Source of the DNA: Papilionanthe hookeriana x Papilionanthe teres
Lineage: Eukaryota > Streptophyta > Magnoliopsida > Asparagales > Orchidaceae
Direction of reading: 5' to 3'
DNA length: 64,000 nucleotides
Assembly: GCA_022702705.1 (NCBI GenBank)
Contig: CM040424.1
Location: forward strand, 79,239,452-79,303,451
Below the pieces are notes generated by a model. It saw nothing but the letters and a program-made list of their open reading frames with translations. It had not been told where the DNA came from and made no database searches. The translations under genes were made by a program, and so were the position numbers. Shown in pieces: positions 1 to 12,540 of the stretch. The stretch's first letter is position 1, and every line of letters begins with the position of its first letter.

Positions 1-472
1 TTATGCGTGTCTGATATTTTTTACCTATATGGATTGAGGCAACTAGAATCAATGGAGCAGAATCCAAAATCAAGAAAGTTGATGACGAACATTGGCGGAG
101 GTTTTGCGGTTGAGTCCACAAGTTTTATGATTGCGGACAATCTTCAAATTTCGCCTCTATCATTCATCTCTGTCATTCCTGATGAAATGAATCTTCCCAT
201 CTCCGATCTTGTGGAGGAGAAATTGCGCCTTGATAAAGCCAAGGTTAACCCTCTCCAATTTCTTTCATTTTCTTTCATTAATTATATATATATTATATAT
301 ACTTATGATAAAATATCTTTTCTTTGAAATGCAGACTCTATCGCTATTGGGTAATATGCTAATCTTCAACACTGTGTTAACTGACGTTTTTATGTGCCAA
401 ACCAAAGCTGACCAAAAGAAACAAGTTTTGAAGAATAATACAAAATTTGCGTTACGAACAGCTCTTCCATGA
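1..472 (+). CDS. DUF674 family protein, 3' part only (left tandem copy)
   Basis: This is the last part of a DUF674 gene cut by the window edge. DUF674 is a plant-specific family without an assigned biochemical function. The penultimate exon runs from before base 1 to 243 and ends at a GT donor (AAG|GTTAAC). The last exon is 335-472, after a TTTGAAATGCAG acceptor. The encoded segment matches the C-terminal part of the complete paralogue at 3819-5479 almost residue for residue (for example FMIADN, SPLSFISVIPDEMN, LTDVFMCQTKAD). The reading frame continues 19 codons past the point where the paralogue stops: the TAA there is CAA here, so this copy ends in TALP. Upstream exons lie outside the window, so I cannot say whether the whole gene is intact. 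Confidence 0.8.
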
Positions 473-1692
473 GTAGACGTGCATTTTGGTCGCTATTACT
501 AGTGTAATTTTATGAAACATGGCTATTTTTCCATCATAATCAAATGTTTGTCTTAAAACTGTGATTAATTATCAACTTTGCAACATTTCAAATTTTGCAC
601 AAAACCACTCCATTATGATCCCATATAAATGATTGTAATATTAAATTAAATATTAAGTTATGCATAACTATTTATTCCACTGGTTGAGTTGCACTATTAT
701 AATTGTCCAAGTATCAAGTGCACAATTCTTTTAATGAATACAGTACAACGCCTAATGAAAGTTCTTCAGATGGCATGGGTAAAACTTGATTTAATTCATG
801 AGCACACACAATTTTCCAGCTAAATCAAATTTCCGAACACTATGTACTTTATTAACCATTATATTGGTATTATGATAAAGTGATTTATAACTAAGCAGCT
901 GTATTTCAAAGTTATCAATAACTGTGATTTGTTTAATCTTAACAATTATATTTAGCCAATAAATATGATTATACAGTGGCATTTTTTGTTGAACTTTTCA
1001 CTAGCACAATCGCTAGACATCTTAAAATAAAAGAAGCAGAATTTCATCGATAGAAGCAAGGCAGAGATTAAGGTAAAATGATTAGTAAGGCCACTCTCCC
1101 TCCCCCTCGCCCCTCCATTCCAATCAGTCTTGTTTGAACCCTTTGCACACTGTCTCTCCTCAATTCAAATAAAAAATAGAGAATATTATAGAGGCATTGT
1201 AGGAGCACAATATATGGTTTAGGCCGCAAGCCTCTTGCAAGAAAGGGCATTTGCCATGAATTTTATTGCAAAAAGTAGATCCTAGGGGGAATTGAAACTT
1301 CTCTCATCAAACGAACATTTCTTAAATACTATTACAAAAGCTAGTTCAAAAGCCATGTCTATAAAGGTGAAAAATAAAGCCAGCAATAGAAGCCAGTAAT
1401 TCCCTTGGAGCAAATGAAGAAAACATCCACAAGGAGATATATGACGTATCAAAAACAAAATGTTGCCGTCAAATCAAATATCATTCCGATTTAGAAAAAA
1501 ATTGATAAAATTTACATCGGAAAAAAAGTGGCCACCCAAGAGTGAGGCAAATTCTAACTTTCATTGAAGGCGAAGAAGTCAAAGAGTTAGCAACAAGCCT
1601 ATCTAACCAAAGCACCGGTGACCTGCACCGATGACAATTAAAAGTATAATATCTTCATACTAAGATCATGATTTGAAGAATCTCAATTACTT
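1..1692 (+). repeat. Tandem duplication, left copy (DUF674 3' end plus 1.2 kb flank)
   Basis: The sequence from base 1 to about 1692 aligns colinearly with about 5074-6668, through the last DUF674 exons and about 1.2 kb of 3' flank. Shared landmarks include the AATTGTCCAA block, the TTTAGCCAATAAATATGATTATA block and the GATCATGATTTGAAGAATC block at the right end. Similarity stops abruptly after the ATTACTT at about 1690/6665. Nothing else is recognisable in 473-1692; the short open frames on the minus strand are not conserved between the copies. Confidence 0.8.
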
Positions 1693-2300
1693 TCTGCTCC
1701 GCTCTTACCTAAAACCAATTAGGAAAGTAAGCTTGCTCACCATGCTTCATACGCTTGTTTCAAAAAGTAAGCTTGCTTGCTCCTACATGAACATTTACAT
1801 GCATACCACTACATTCTCATGTGTTTATAACTTCATATTTTAATACAACTTTCTATGAATATTTAAGGTGGTATGTACGCAAAAAATGAAAGTTTAGGTG
1901 TTATATATGTAATTACATAAGAATTGGGAGTAGAATTTCCTGGCTATAGCCTAAGACAGTTGGACTATATAGTCTTATAGTTGCCAAACTTAAAATATAA
2001 GATTCATTTATCAACTTGGGATTAGAATTTCCTTAAATTGTTTAAGTGAATTTAGGTTGAATTTGGTTGTTTGACCCTGTAAATCTTTAAATGTTTAAGA
2101 GTTATGATTTTGAGTTCCCTATTTTTGATCGAGTCAACGTTGAATCGAATACCAATTTATAAAACTATTTAGGGGATATTTAGGAATATTTTAAAACCAC
2201 TTAATGCTTTAAAGATTAAATGAGTTGCTCGCCTTTCTATCTGAGCATCAAGTACTAAACTCAGCCCAAGTTAAGTTCCTCAATTAATGTTCATGTCTCA
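1693..2300 (+). repeat. Dispersed repeat, copy 1 (second copy at 10010-10600)
   Basis: About 600 bp that align with 10010-10600 in the same orientation. Shared anchors are the doubled GTAAGCTTGCTTGCTCCTAC motif, the TAGAATTTCCTGGCTATA block, the TTGGTTGTTTGACC block and the AAAACCACTTAATGCTTTAAA block. No coding frame survives in both copies. The family is unknown. Its left edge coincides with the end of the DUF674 tandem duplication, so it is probably an insertion or a duplication breakpoint. Confidence 0.65.
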
Positions 2301-3725
2301 GTGTACAAATACCAAATAATTGACCCTCACTATTTACCTTAAACTTTAGAAACTAAGTAAAAACATAAAATTTCGGGCAGTGATGGTTTAGTGATCGTGG
2401 AGCTCAATGGTGGCGGCGACCAGATAGTAGTGGTCTGACGACAGTTTGGTAGTGGTGGAGTTTGATACGGGCAATCTGGTGGTAATGGAGCTCAGAATCC
2501 TTACAAGCTTGAATTTCCCTTCAACCTTCTCCAAGTTCAAATCCTAAATTCACTTTCATGAAGGAAGGGAGAATCTAATTATAGATTTTGTGAGTGATAT
2601 CCTCTTTAAATACTACATGAATCTGAACCACTCCATCGAACGTATCAGAGCAATCCTTTTGATCAGATAGCATTATATGAGCATTTGAGCATTTTAATAA
2701 TGTTATAATCGAGTGATCTTAAGCTCGATGAAATGTTTGATTTGACTATAAATTTGTCAGACTTAGAATCCATTTGACCATTTAATTGCTCATACAAAAC
2801 TATCAAATGCACTTAAACAACTTGATTTGGGCTAAATCAGATTAAATTAATTTTTGCTCCATTTGGCTCACCATGTTGAGACAGTTAGTTTGACTATAAG
2901 TTTGATGATATCAGAGCTTGGATTATCAATTCATATTTGTAATTATTCTTACCCAAACTGTTTTGAGGTTCGTGCATGATGATAATTTTCCTTTTTATTA
3001 AACATAAATTTAGTGTGACATCATGAAATATCATTCAAATTATCTACTTTTCCTAATAGAGGGAAAGTGCATTATTTGTAACATGTGAATTATATTAATG
3101 TCGGCACTTCAATTAAGTCAGGCCCCATAGTTTTTTTTTTCTTTTTGAATTGTTTCACCTAAACAAACTAATAACTCTTATAAAATCACCCTTCATCTGT
3201 CCACAGTTTGTGACATATTCATATAAAATGAAAAGATTAATCTTTTATTTAATTATCATAAAGTTTCATGCGCACAACACTGATCCATCACAACATGAAT
3301 GAATTTTCTTATTCACGTCTTGTGTGGTATTCATACATGTTTTTGAAGTTTCATTTTTAAATACAGTTATCACAGATTATTGAACATCAAAAGTTCTTTC
3401 GCTAGTATTCTGTAATAATAAGAAAAGAAAGAAACTGAATACATTTCCATTATTTTATGCTCCGAAATGCCCAAAAATACTTTTGTCGCTGTGCACTTAT
3501 AGGACTGTAAAGACAAAATTATTGAAGAAAATGCTTATAAACCTCTTTTAAGAAACTTTCGCTATCTTCAAGATGCAAATTCAGTGTTCGCATTATTGAA
3601 TGCTTTTAAAGCGGGCCGGCTCGATTTTGCAACAGGACCGTTCCTATTCCAAAGCTCCAATCGACACTATGTAATAGAGACAGAGGCGACCATTCAAGTG
3701 TCTCATAATTAATGAAACACACTCT
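2301..3725. other. Intergenic region upstream of the complete DUF674 gene
   Basis: AT-rich DNA with no convincing gene. A block at about 2297-2360 (CAAATACCAAATAATTGACC) is a third, partial copy of the motif found in the promoter-like repeats at 8943 and 14763. At 2380-2480 there is a GGTGG/GTAGTGG-rich imperfect low-complexity stretch. The last few hundred bases should contain the DUF674 promoter. A TATATA at about 3766 lies only about 50 bp before the chosen ATG and is a weak TATA candidate. Confidence 0.4.
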
Positions 3726-3818
3726 TTGAATTCTACAGTCATCGGCGCTAGTCTTCTCCACACTTATATATTGAAAAGCAAAGGTGTTCTATCTGCATTA
3801 CCCACGTCGCAGTACACC

Positions 3819-5479
3819 ATGTCCAAGGTAAGGGTAACATTTTTGATTGATAGAGAAGAGAAGCGTGTTGTATGTGCCGAAGCTGGAAGTGATTTCATTG
3901 ATGTGTTATTCAGCTTTCTAACCCTTCCACTTGGAAGCATCGTCCGACTTTTGGGTAAACAATCTGGGTTGGGATCTCTCGATAGTTTGTACCAGAGCGT
4001 TGAACAGTTGGATATCAAGCACTTACAGACCGATGCATGCAAGGAAATGCTTCTCAATCCCCGAAGTGCGGCAGCAATAACTTGTGAGGACTTGAAGGTT
4101 AAAAATATACATGATGGTAATCCGAGGGTGTTCTACTACTGTGATGAAACTCGTATGTCCCGTAAGAAAAGACCATATGGAAAAATTTACCATTCGCAAC
4201 AAAGAACATGTCCATGCCCCAGCTGTGGCGAACTTATGGATAAAACGAGTTACTACCAAAAAAAGATACCGGAATGTGGAGGAATCTTTATTAATGAAAC
4301 AGTAGGATTTTTTATAACTGATAATCTACGGGTGATACCTGCTTCTCTGAAGGGGGGCTGCTCAATTCTTAAAGAATTGCAAATTAAAGATTCAAGTATA
4401 ATGGAAAAGAAGGTTATATATTTCGGCACAGAAGAGGTAAGCTTGACTTTGAATACTTGAGGAAAAAATGCTTTTAACTATCAATCATTGAAAATTTAAA
4501 GTTAAAATGTTGTTTTTCTTTTATTTTTAGACACTGGACTTGTTGGGAAAGCTTTTAGTATCCAAGAATCCATTGACCGAGATTTGCTTCCCTGGTGCTT
4601 GTTTAGTATCCGAGAATCCATTAACGGAGGTTTGCTTCCCTGATGCTTGTATGCAAGCAGATCTAAATTGCACTTCAGCGATTAAACATGAGTTGAAGGT
4701 GAACGAAGCAGAGAGTGAAATTACCTTAAATCTCATCTTTAACAAAAAAACCAATAATGTTCTATATGCCGAAGTTGGGACAGATTTTGTCAATCAACTT
4801 TTGAGTTTTCTCACCTTTCCACTCGGTTCTGTGCTTCGACTTCTTTCTAATAACAAATCAAAGCTAGGAGGTTGCATCAATAATTTGTATTCATCAGTGG
4901 AGAATATGGGACTAGACTGTTTCAAATCAGAAAACTCCAGAAATATGTTGTTGATTCCAAAACTTGCAGCCTTCTATGGAATTGAAAAACAAATACTAAA
5001 CATGGAGGAAATTACACCAAAAAAACTATACGGGTCGGATGTATGTATGACATGCAATTCTGATAAACTACGGAATCCTAGTTCATTTATTTATTGCCAA
5101 CACGGATTGGGGCAATTAGAATATACGGAGCAGAATCCCAAGTCAAGAAAGTTGATGAAGGACATTGGCGGAAGCTTTGCGGTTGGGTCCATAAGGTTTA
5201 TGATTGCGGACAATCTTCGCATTTCACCTCTTTCATTCATCTCTGTCATTCCTGATGAAATGAACTATCCCATTTCCGATCTTGTCGAGAAGGATGTGTG
5301 CCTTGATAAAGCCAAGGTTAACCCTCTCCAATTTCTTTCATTTTCTTTCACTAATTATATATATACTTATGATCAAATTTATTTTCTTCTGAATGCAGAC
5401 TCTGTCACTACTGAGTACTATGCTAATCTCCAGAACTGTGTTAACTGACGTTTTTATGTGCCAAACCAAAGCAGACTAA
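3819..5479 (+). CDS. DUF674 family protein, complete, three exons
   Basis: Exons 3819-4436, 4531-5316 and 5399-5479 join in phase 0 with GT/AG introns to give 494 residues. The function is unknown; DUF674 proteins are plant-specific and usually contain two related halves, as seen here. Half one starts at MSKVRVTFLIDRE and contains AEAGSDFIDVLFSFLTLPLGS. Half two repeats this pattern about 260 residues later (AEVGTDFVNQLLSFLTFPLGS). Cysteine clusters are present (CPCPSC in exon 1, CMTC in exon 2). Exon 2 begins TLDLLGKLLVSKNPLTE and exon 3 TLSLLSTMLISRTVLTD, the repeated C-terminal module of the family. I chose the ATG at 3819 because family members start close to the first conserved strand; an in-frame ATG at 3726 would add 31 unconserved residues. 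Exon 2 carries a local duplication (KNPLTEICFPGACLVS followed by ENPLTEVCFPDAC). The frame is fully open, so the gene is probably functional. Confidence 0.85.
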
Positions 5480-6668
5480 AAGAAGACGATTTTTGTAGAA
5501 TAATACAGAATTTGTGGTACAAAATGTTTCTTTCGTGGATAGACTTAAATTTTGGTCTCTATTACTACTTGTGTTATTCTATGAAACTGGGCTATTTCAT
5601 CTTAAAGTTGTGATTAATTATCAACTTTACATCATTTCAAATTCACAACAGAGCCACTTTACTATGGATCCCATATAAAGGATTGTAATATTAAATTAAG
5701 TATTAAGTTATGCATATTTGTTTATTCCACTAGTTGAGTTGCACTATTATAATTGTCCAATTATCAAGAGCAGAACTCTTATAATGAATATAATATAAAT
5801 CCTAATGAAAGTTCTTCAGAAGAAGGCGTGGGTAAAACTTGATTTAGTTCATCAACACACAATTTTCTGGCTAAATTAAATTATTGAACGCTATGTATGT
5901 ACTTTATTAACCATCTTATTGGCATTATGATAAAGTGATTTATAACTAAGCAGCTAAATTTCAAAGTTATCAATAATTGCGATTAGTTTAATCTTAACTA
6001 ATACATTTAGCCAATAAATATGATTATATAGTGGAATGTTTTTGTTGAACATTTTCACTAGCACAATCTCTACACACCTTAAAAGAAAGCATAATTTCAT
6101 AGATAGAAGCAAAGTGGAGATAAAGGTAAAATGATGAATAAGGCCAACACCTTTTGCACACCGTCTCTCTTCCATTCAAATAAAAAATAAAGAATATTAT
6201 AGAGGCATTGCAGGAGCACAATATATGGTTTAGGCCACAAGCCTCTTGCAAGAAAGAGCATTTGCCATGAACTTCATTGCAGAAAGTAGATCCTAGGGGA
6301 AATTGAAACTTTCTCATCAAACAAACATTTCTCAAATACTGTTACAAAGGCTAGTTCAAAAGCCATGGCTATAAAGGTGAAAAATAAAGCCAACAATAGA
6401 AGCCAGTAATTCCCTTAGAGCACAAGAAGAAAACATCCATAAGGAGATATACGACATACCAAAAAACAAAATATGGCTGTCAAATCTGACATCATTCTGA
6501 TTGAAATAAATTGATAGAATTTACATTAAAAAAATGTGGCCACCCAAGAGTGAAGAAAATTTTAACTTCCTTTGAAGGCGAAGAAATCAAAGAGTTAGCA
6601 GCAAGATGACAAGTTAAAAGTATAATATCTTCAATCTAAGATCATGATTTGAAGAATCTCAATTACTT
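5074..6668 (+). repeat. Tandem duplication, right copy (DUF674 3' end plus flank)
   Basis: Counterpart of 1-1692, offset about 5 kb. It covers the last two DUF674 exons and the 3' flank to about 6668. Differences are scattered substitutions and small indels: for example about 50 bp present at 1090-1140 (CCCTCCCCCTCGCCCC region) are missing here, and a segment around 1590-1630 is shortened. No gene is seen in 5480-6668. Confidence 0.75.
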
Positions 6669-7905
6669 ATCCTTTGGCTCCAAGGTTGGGCTTCCTAGTC
6701 ACACGACATTGCATCGCCCAACCTTTCTCTCCTCTCGTTCTTGCTGTTAAAAGTAAATTCTAATTTTCATTGACATGAGATATAATAGAAAAGAGTGGTT
6801 AGTTTTTTATATATGAATATGAGCAATCACAAACATATACCAACCAATTCCGGTGTACCAACAAATATAACATCTAAACTTTACTTTTTACACTTATAAC
6901 ATCGAAATCTTTCATTTCACATCAAAAATATCATCATTTGAACTTTTATAAACTGAAATGCGCATTTTCTTGTTAGGTGTTAGATGTGTAAATTCAGTGG
7001 AATTGAGTGGAATTTATGTTAATCTTCCAAATTTGAATAAATTGTAAAACAAATTATTTAAATGAATAATTTTGAAAACTAACTTCTTATTCTGGCAGGT
7101 TAAGTGTTCAAATTTTATCCCTTCAAAATTTTCATTTTATTTCTAACTATAGCTATGGTGTAATACTAATTTGCTTATTTTTGTTATGTTCATTAACATA
7201 ATTTGTAATTTAGCAAATAACTCGAGAAGAATATTATAAAATATCTATTTTAATGGCTTCATTTTATTTATTTACATCTTTTATATTCTTGCATCAAGTT
7301 TACTAATAATTTATATGCTTTAAATTATGCATATTAATAAATGTTTTCGAATAATGAAAATATTAGGAAGCCATTTGGAGTCAACCGGTAGAGTTCAAAT
7401 CTAACTCAAATTTAACTCGACCCAAACCCTACCAATCTATTAAAATACCTAATAAAGTTTGACCCAATTCCATGTTGAGGTATCATTAAACAGGTCCTGA
7501 TTCTAGACCCAACCCAATCAATATTGAATGGGAAAGAAAGTTAGACATGAACCCAATTGGCTTCCAACCTAGCTATCCAAACTCAAATGAATAACCGGTT
7601 TAAGATAAAACATAATAACTATTTGAGTCAAGATCGAATTTTTAAATCAATTTTAAATTCACGGGTTAATTTTAGGTTAAATTTGTCTCAATTTTAATTT
7701 TATGTTGGCATCTCAATCAAAGCTGATTAAATTATGTATAGTAATCAGGTAGTATTTTATTCCCTAAACCCTAAACCTTTACATTTTCTTAAAATAGTTC
7801 TTAAGCTCCAACCAAATAATATAAAATTATATTCAGACAGAATTTAACATGTCAACATATAGTTATTTTAGAAAATAAAAAAAATATTAAAAGGTTGTAA
7901 AAATA

Positions 7906-7991
<86 letters not shown>

Positions 7992-8639
7992 ATATTGATA
8001 ATATCAATTACTTTTGACTCTCCTAAAACTTAACCTTTTAAAATTAGGAGTTACTTACATAGAACTAAAAATATTTAAATATGCTTATTAAACACTTAAA
8101 ATTTTGCTAATTACATCACTTAGCACTCTTATATTGTGTGATGCTTAAAGAAAAAAAAAACTAATTTCAATAGTCGCTCATTAAATAAAAATAACTAGAT
8201 AATATTAGATGCATGTATAAGAGGCTAATTATGATTAGGAAGAAGAAAAGAATCAACAATCGTCAATTAAGATTAAACATAAGCCAAATTGGGTTAGAAA
8301 GAGGCCAACTAAGAGCAAGAATATATTTATTGCTTGTGATAAAAAAAAAAAAGGCCAACTAATTGGCCCCTTCGTAATTATTAATTTCAAACAATCTCAT
8401 CATGATCTAAACTAGCATCTTTGTTCTTAATTAACCACTTCCCCGATCCTTTTGTCTCTTGAGCATGAATAGGATCAAAAGCAAAAAGGAGACTTAAATC
8501 ATAAATTTGGGTCACACAACCAATTAATATCAAGTCCAAACGAGAGGTGGACCACATGATTGAGATAAATGAACAAGGAAAATGCTTTAGCAGAAATTTA
8601 GTTGAGATCAAAAAAATTGAAAACTAAATTCACTCCTAT
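6669..8639. other. AT-rich intergenic DNA
   Basis: No gene or recognisable element was found. It is AT-rich, with many short homopolymers and a long (CT)n microsatellite at 7911-7988. Around 8640 it passes into a repeated promoter-like segment. Confidence 0.4.
7911..7988. repeat. (CT)39 dinucleotide microsatellite
   Basis: An uninterrupted run of CT from 7911 to 7988, 78 bp long. On the opposite strand it reads (AG)n. It is likely to vary in length between individuals and could also vary through assembly error. Confidence 0.97.
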
Positions 8640-9172
8640 TATCTAGTCAAATCAAAGCAAGCATGGCCCCCAAATGTCCATATATATTATAACCACATTA
8701 ATATATGTGTCAATTGTTATTGAGATTCACATTGATCTTTAGCCTAATTTTCCTATATTAGTGTAATGTTTAACATTAGTGGCTTAGATAGTTCATCACT
8801 ATAATTCAATGGATTTTAAGAGCATTATATTTGATGCCATTGAAAAAAATTCATTTAATGGCATGTGAAAGCATTTAAATTTAGTCCCACATGTCAAAGC
8901 ATTTAAATTTAGTCCCACAGGAAAATGGATGACTAAATACTAGTGTACAAATACCAAATAATTGACCCTTACTATTTGCCTTGAACTTTAGTGTTAAAAT
9001 TGAATCTAACCACTTATACATTGGGCACTATATAAACAAATCCCAAGCTCAAGTCACATCTAATCATTGCTCAATATATTGAAACCTGAGAGCTGTCAAT
9101 TCAATTTTCCTTTATATTATATCATTTATTAGTCATATTTGTCAATAAATATATTTTTTTATTACAGATAGA
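8640..9172 (+). repeat. Promoter-like duplicated segment, copy 1
   Basis: Aligns with 14484-15061 through shared blocks: GCAAGCATGGCCCCC, CTTAGATAGTTCATCAC, GCATGTGAAAGC, CAAATACCAAATAATTGACC and TAATCATTGCTCAAT. Both copies have a TATATAAA-type box at matching positions (9029-9036 here, 14850-14856 there), followed by a similar leader and a pyrimidine-rich stretch ending TTTTTATTACAG. This looks like a duplicated promoter and leader whose gene has been lost or moved. No downstream coding frame was found. Confidence 0.55.
9029..9036 (+). promoter_or_regulatory. TATA-box candidate in duplicated segment
   Basis: TATATAAA in the context GGGCACTATATAAACAAA. The equivalent position of the second copy (14850-14856) keeps TATATAA, while the surrounding sequence has diverged. 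No gene can be assigned downstream. Confidence 0.35.
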
Positions 9173-10009
9173 CACTACAGGAAAATGCAGTATAATCGAG
9201 GACATAACAAACGACTTATTGTGCCTCGCTAATATCGTGTAAAACTCTCACGACTTAGTGATACATGATTAATCTTATAATTTTGGACAGGATTACTACT
9301 CCTAGACCTATCGCTTCTTAATAGAAAAAGATTTTGACAGTTTTGTTTAGACTTACCAACACTAATTCGTAATTACAGTCTAAAATAAAACCAATGGTTG
9401 TCCATTATTACTAAACCATAGGAAAGCATCCTCATGCGACTCCTCCCTCTCTCGGTTTCACCGTAAATCCCTCTCCATCTCCTCTCTCCGCGACTGAACT
9501 CGTCCTCTCCCGATAACTTAACTCCACCTCTTCCGGTCACGACTCTCCATCATCGTTGCTTACAAAGACCCCAAAAACCTTGAGCTACGGGATCGTAGCT
9601 TACTGAAAGCACCGAAACCCTAATCCTTCCGCTTCGCCCTTACAGTAACCAATGAGTAAAGTATGATTGTTCGCGCAGTTCTTCCTCTTCAATCATTCCT
9701 ACTCTCATTTTCACACTATTTTCTTTTTTGATGTTTACATACATAGCACCAAATTCTTATGCATTTACTTATCTTACATACATATAAATTTTTACAATCA
9801 TCCTACCTATAGGAAAAAGTGTAATCCACATGTTCGTATGTGCTTAACTCGTAAAAAAGTTGAATTGTGAGATAAGTAAATGCTTTAGAACTGAATGTTA
9901 TGTAAATTTCGTTCTTTTTTCTTTCATTATTATACAGCCACCATTCGAGTTAGTTGGGTAGACAACTACGGGATCGCAGCTTACAGAGACCACCATCTTT
10001 CTCATCCTT
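9173..10009 (+). mobile_element. CACTA (En/Spm-like) transposon 5' terminus, remnant
   Basis: Begins CACTACAGGAAAATGC, close to the plant CACTA consensus terminus CACTACAAGAAAA. The similarity between the two promoter-like segments (8640-9172 and 14484-15061) ends just before this point, as expected for an insertion boundary. After the terminus come a short sub-terminal region and a pyrimidine-rich, leader-like stretch (about 9430-9640). No opposite terminus (TTTTCCTGTAGTG or close) was found downstream in the window and no transposase was recognised. The right limit given here is only where the next repeat begins. Confidence 0.45.
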
Positions 10010-10600
10010 CCGCTCATCTCCTACCTGAAGCCTATCTGGGAAGTAAGCTTGCTCGCCATTCATCCTACACTTGTTTCGAAAAGTAAGCTTGCTTGCTCCT
10101 ACGTGAAGATCTACATACATACCACTAAATTCCTATGTATCTATACATAGCACATGAACTTTATATTTTTGTACAACTTCCCAGGTATACATAAGGTTGT
10201 ATGTATGCAAAAAAGAATTGAGAGTAGAATTTCCTGGCTATAACTTGACACTGGTAGGCTATCTAGCCTTATAGTTGCCAAAATTAAAATATAAGATTCA
10301 TTTATCAACTTGAGAGTAGAATTTCCTTAATTTGTTTGGGTGAATTTTGGTTGAATTTGGTTGTTTGACCTTGTTAATTTTTAAATGTTAAAGAAGTAGG
10401 ATTTTGAATTCCCTGTTTTTGGTTGAGTCAACTTTGAATTGGGTAGCAATTTATAAGACCTTTAAAGGGATATTTAGGATTAGTTTAAAACCACTTAATG
10501 CTTTAAAAGTTAAATGAATTGTTCGCCTTTCTATTTGAGCATCGGAGTACTAAGCTCAGCCCAAATCCAGTTCCTCGATTAATGTTTATGATTTTTTAAC
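10010..10600 (+). repeat. Dispersed repeat, copy 2 (first copy at 1693-2300)
   Basis: Same orientation and same anchor blocks as copy 1 (GTAAGCTTGCTTGCTCCTAC, TAGAATTTCCTGGCTATA, ACCACTTAATGCTTTAAA). It lies inside or next to the CACTA remnant and may be part of that element. No coding potential is shared between copies. Confidence 0.65.
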
Positions 10601-11114
10601 ACTTAAACAATTCTTTTGTTTTTACATATTTAACAACTAAACATTTAGTAGGATCGGATCTGGATCGGGCTTGGATCAGATTGGGATAGAAATAAACGAG
10701 ACCGAGGCGGGTTCGGGTTGGATCAATTTGGCTCACGAGCAAAAAAAATTATATTCGAGCCTACTTGTTTACAATTCTAGTCGACTCGGAAATCGAATAG
10801 ATCAACGCCAGATCGGATCAAAATTTAGTAGGATCGATGCACAGTCCGATTTCACACGTAGGGTAGGTATGTGAATTTAGGGTTTAAGCATGGCTTTTAA
10901 AGTTTTATGTTATACATGTGGTATGTATGGTATGCCTGTGAATTTAGCTCAAACAATGAAAATCGCTCAAGAATTAATTTTGGTTCAAATTTCTTTCGAG
11001 TCGATCGCAGTTTCCGACCACCTTCGACCACCATCGGCTATCGCATACTTATCATGACAATACACCATGAATCACAAAGCAACCACCGAAGCGACATATC
11101 ATGTCGAAAGATGT
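10601..11114. other. Unassigned intergenic DNA left of the Copia-type element
   Basis: Contains a GGATCGGATCTGGATCGGG-type degenerate run near 10650 and a CCACC-rich stretch near 11020. The CCACC-rich composition resumes at 13829 on the other side of the Copia-type element, so these two parts were contiguous before that insertion. No gene was recognised. Confidence 0.35.
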
Positions 11115-11430
11115 TGTTGAAAAATTTAGGGCAAATAAATGTAAGAATCTACACAAAACTAGAAGAACACATAGATTTAACGAGATTCGACAAAGATGAT
11201 TACATTCTCGGGAGCATAGCGGCGAATTCAATATTTCAAAGGAGTTACAAGTTCAATTCCGTACCCATAGGCTTACACATCTATTTATAGATAAAACCCA
11301 CAGATAAATTACTAAAACGCCCCCGCTTCCCTCAACCCACTTAATTCCAAGAGACAATCATTTTCACCAGGAGACACACCTTTTTATTCCAAGAGACTCC
11401 AAATTTTCGATATATGAGCCATACCTAACA
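11115..11430 (-). repeat. 3' LTR of the Copia-type element
   Basis: 316 bp; TG...CA ends. It matches 13510-13823 throughout, including the blocks GAGCATAGCGGCGAATTC, TTTATAGATAAAA and CCAGGAGACACACCT. The adjacent CCAAGGTGGAAATT on the minus strand marks this as the 3' copy. Confidence 0.85.
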
Positions 11431-12540
11431 AATTTCCACCTTGGCATCCAGCCCCTTAAGAGAAATACATCTTGAAGTTTCTTACGCCAAAGTGGGTTGG
11501 GCAATCATGTCATCTAGCAACTGCAATCATTTAACAAATTCAAGCAATCTAAGAACTTGTTTATAATATCTGGCTTGGTTATAGTACCTGTGCATTTCCA
11601 TCATATGAACCGAGCAAGTAAACTCCACTTACAACTGTACTCCTCAACAATTTATAGATATTAACAAGTTTCGTAGCTCGCAATGCTTTCAAAATTCTCT
11701 ATTGTGCCAACAAAACTTTCATCCTTGTTTGCCACAATCTGAAGTTTCATGTTCCATCGAACTTCACTATCTCGAATTTTGCTCAAGACATTGCCAATTG
11801 AAATTAATCTTGCAGTGAACTTTTCCTGCATTTTGTTGAAACAAAAAACACATCACAAAAAAATTCAAAGAAACTTGAAATTTTCTTTGTTAATTACAGC
11901 AATTTTCCCGCGATTCTCCTGTGATTGGTGAATCAAAATTTTCACACGAAGCTTTTTTACTGTTCGTGAAAATTCAGTGGAATTACTGCGAACACCTTAT
12001 CCAAAGCCCTTTCCTGTTCGCGGGAAAGCCTCAGCCGAACTCTACATGTTGCAACTTCTCCTGCGACAAACTTGCGAACTCCGCTAGTTAAAACTCCTCT
12101 GTTCGCAAAATGAGGCTCCTATTTGCGGAACCGAACTCCACCTGTCGCAACCCCTCATGCGACAAACTTGCGAATTCCGCTAGCCAAACTCCAATATTCA
12201 TAAAACGAGGCTCCTGTTTGCGAAACCGAACTCCACCTCACGATCCTGATCGCAAACGTTGCGCGAACACATTGCGAACTGCTTCTCGCAAGCCTCTTCC
12301 TCGGCTGTGAAGAAGACCCGCAATCATTCCCTTGTTCGCGTTTGTTTGAACGCGAGAAACACCTTTGCGAAATTTTCGCACCTGGTCGCATGCGAGAAAA
12401 TACCTTCGCGAAACTTTCGCGCCTGGTCGTGCGAACCCCTCCACGCCAAACGCCGCGAACACCTCTGTTCGAGCCGAACTTCTTCGCTCGGTTGCTAAAT
12501 TGCTGAAGCCGGAAATCATTATTTCCCTTGGTTGGATATG

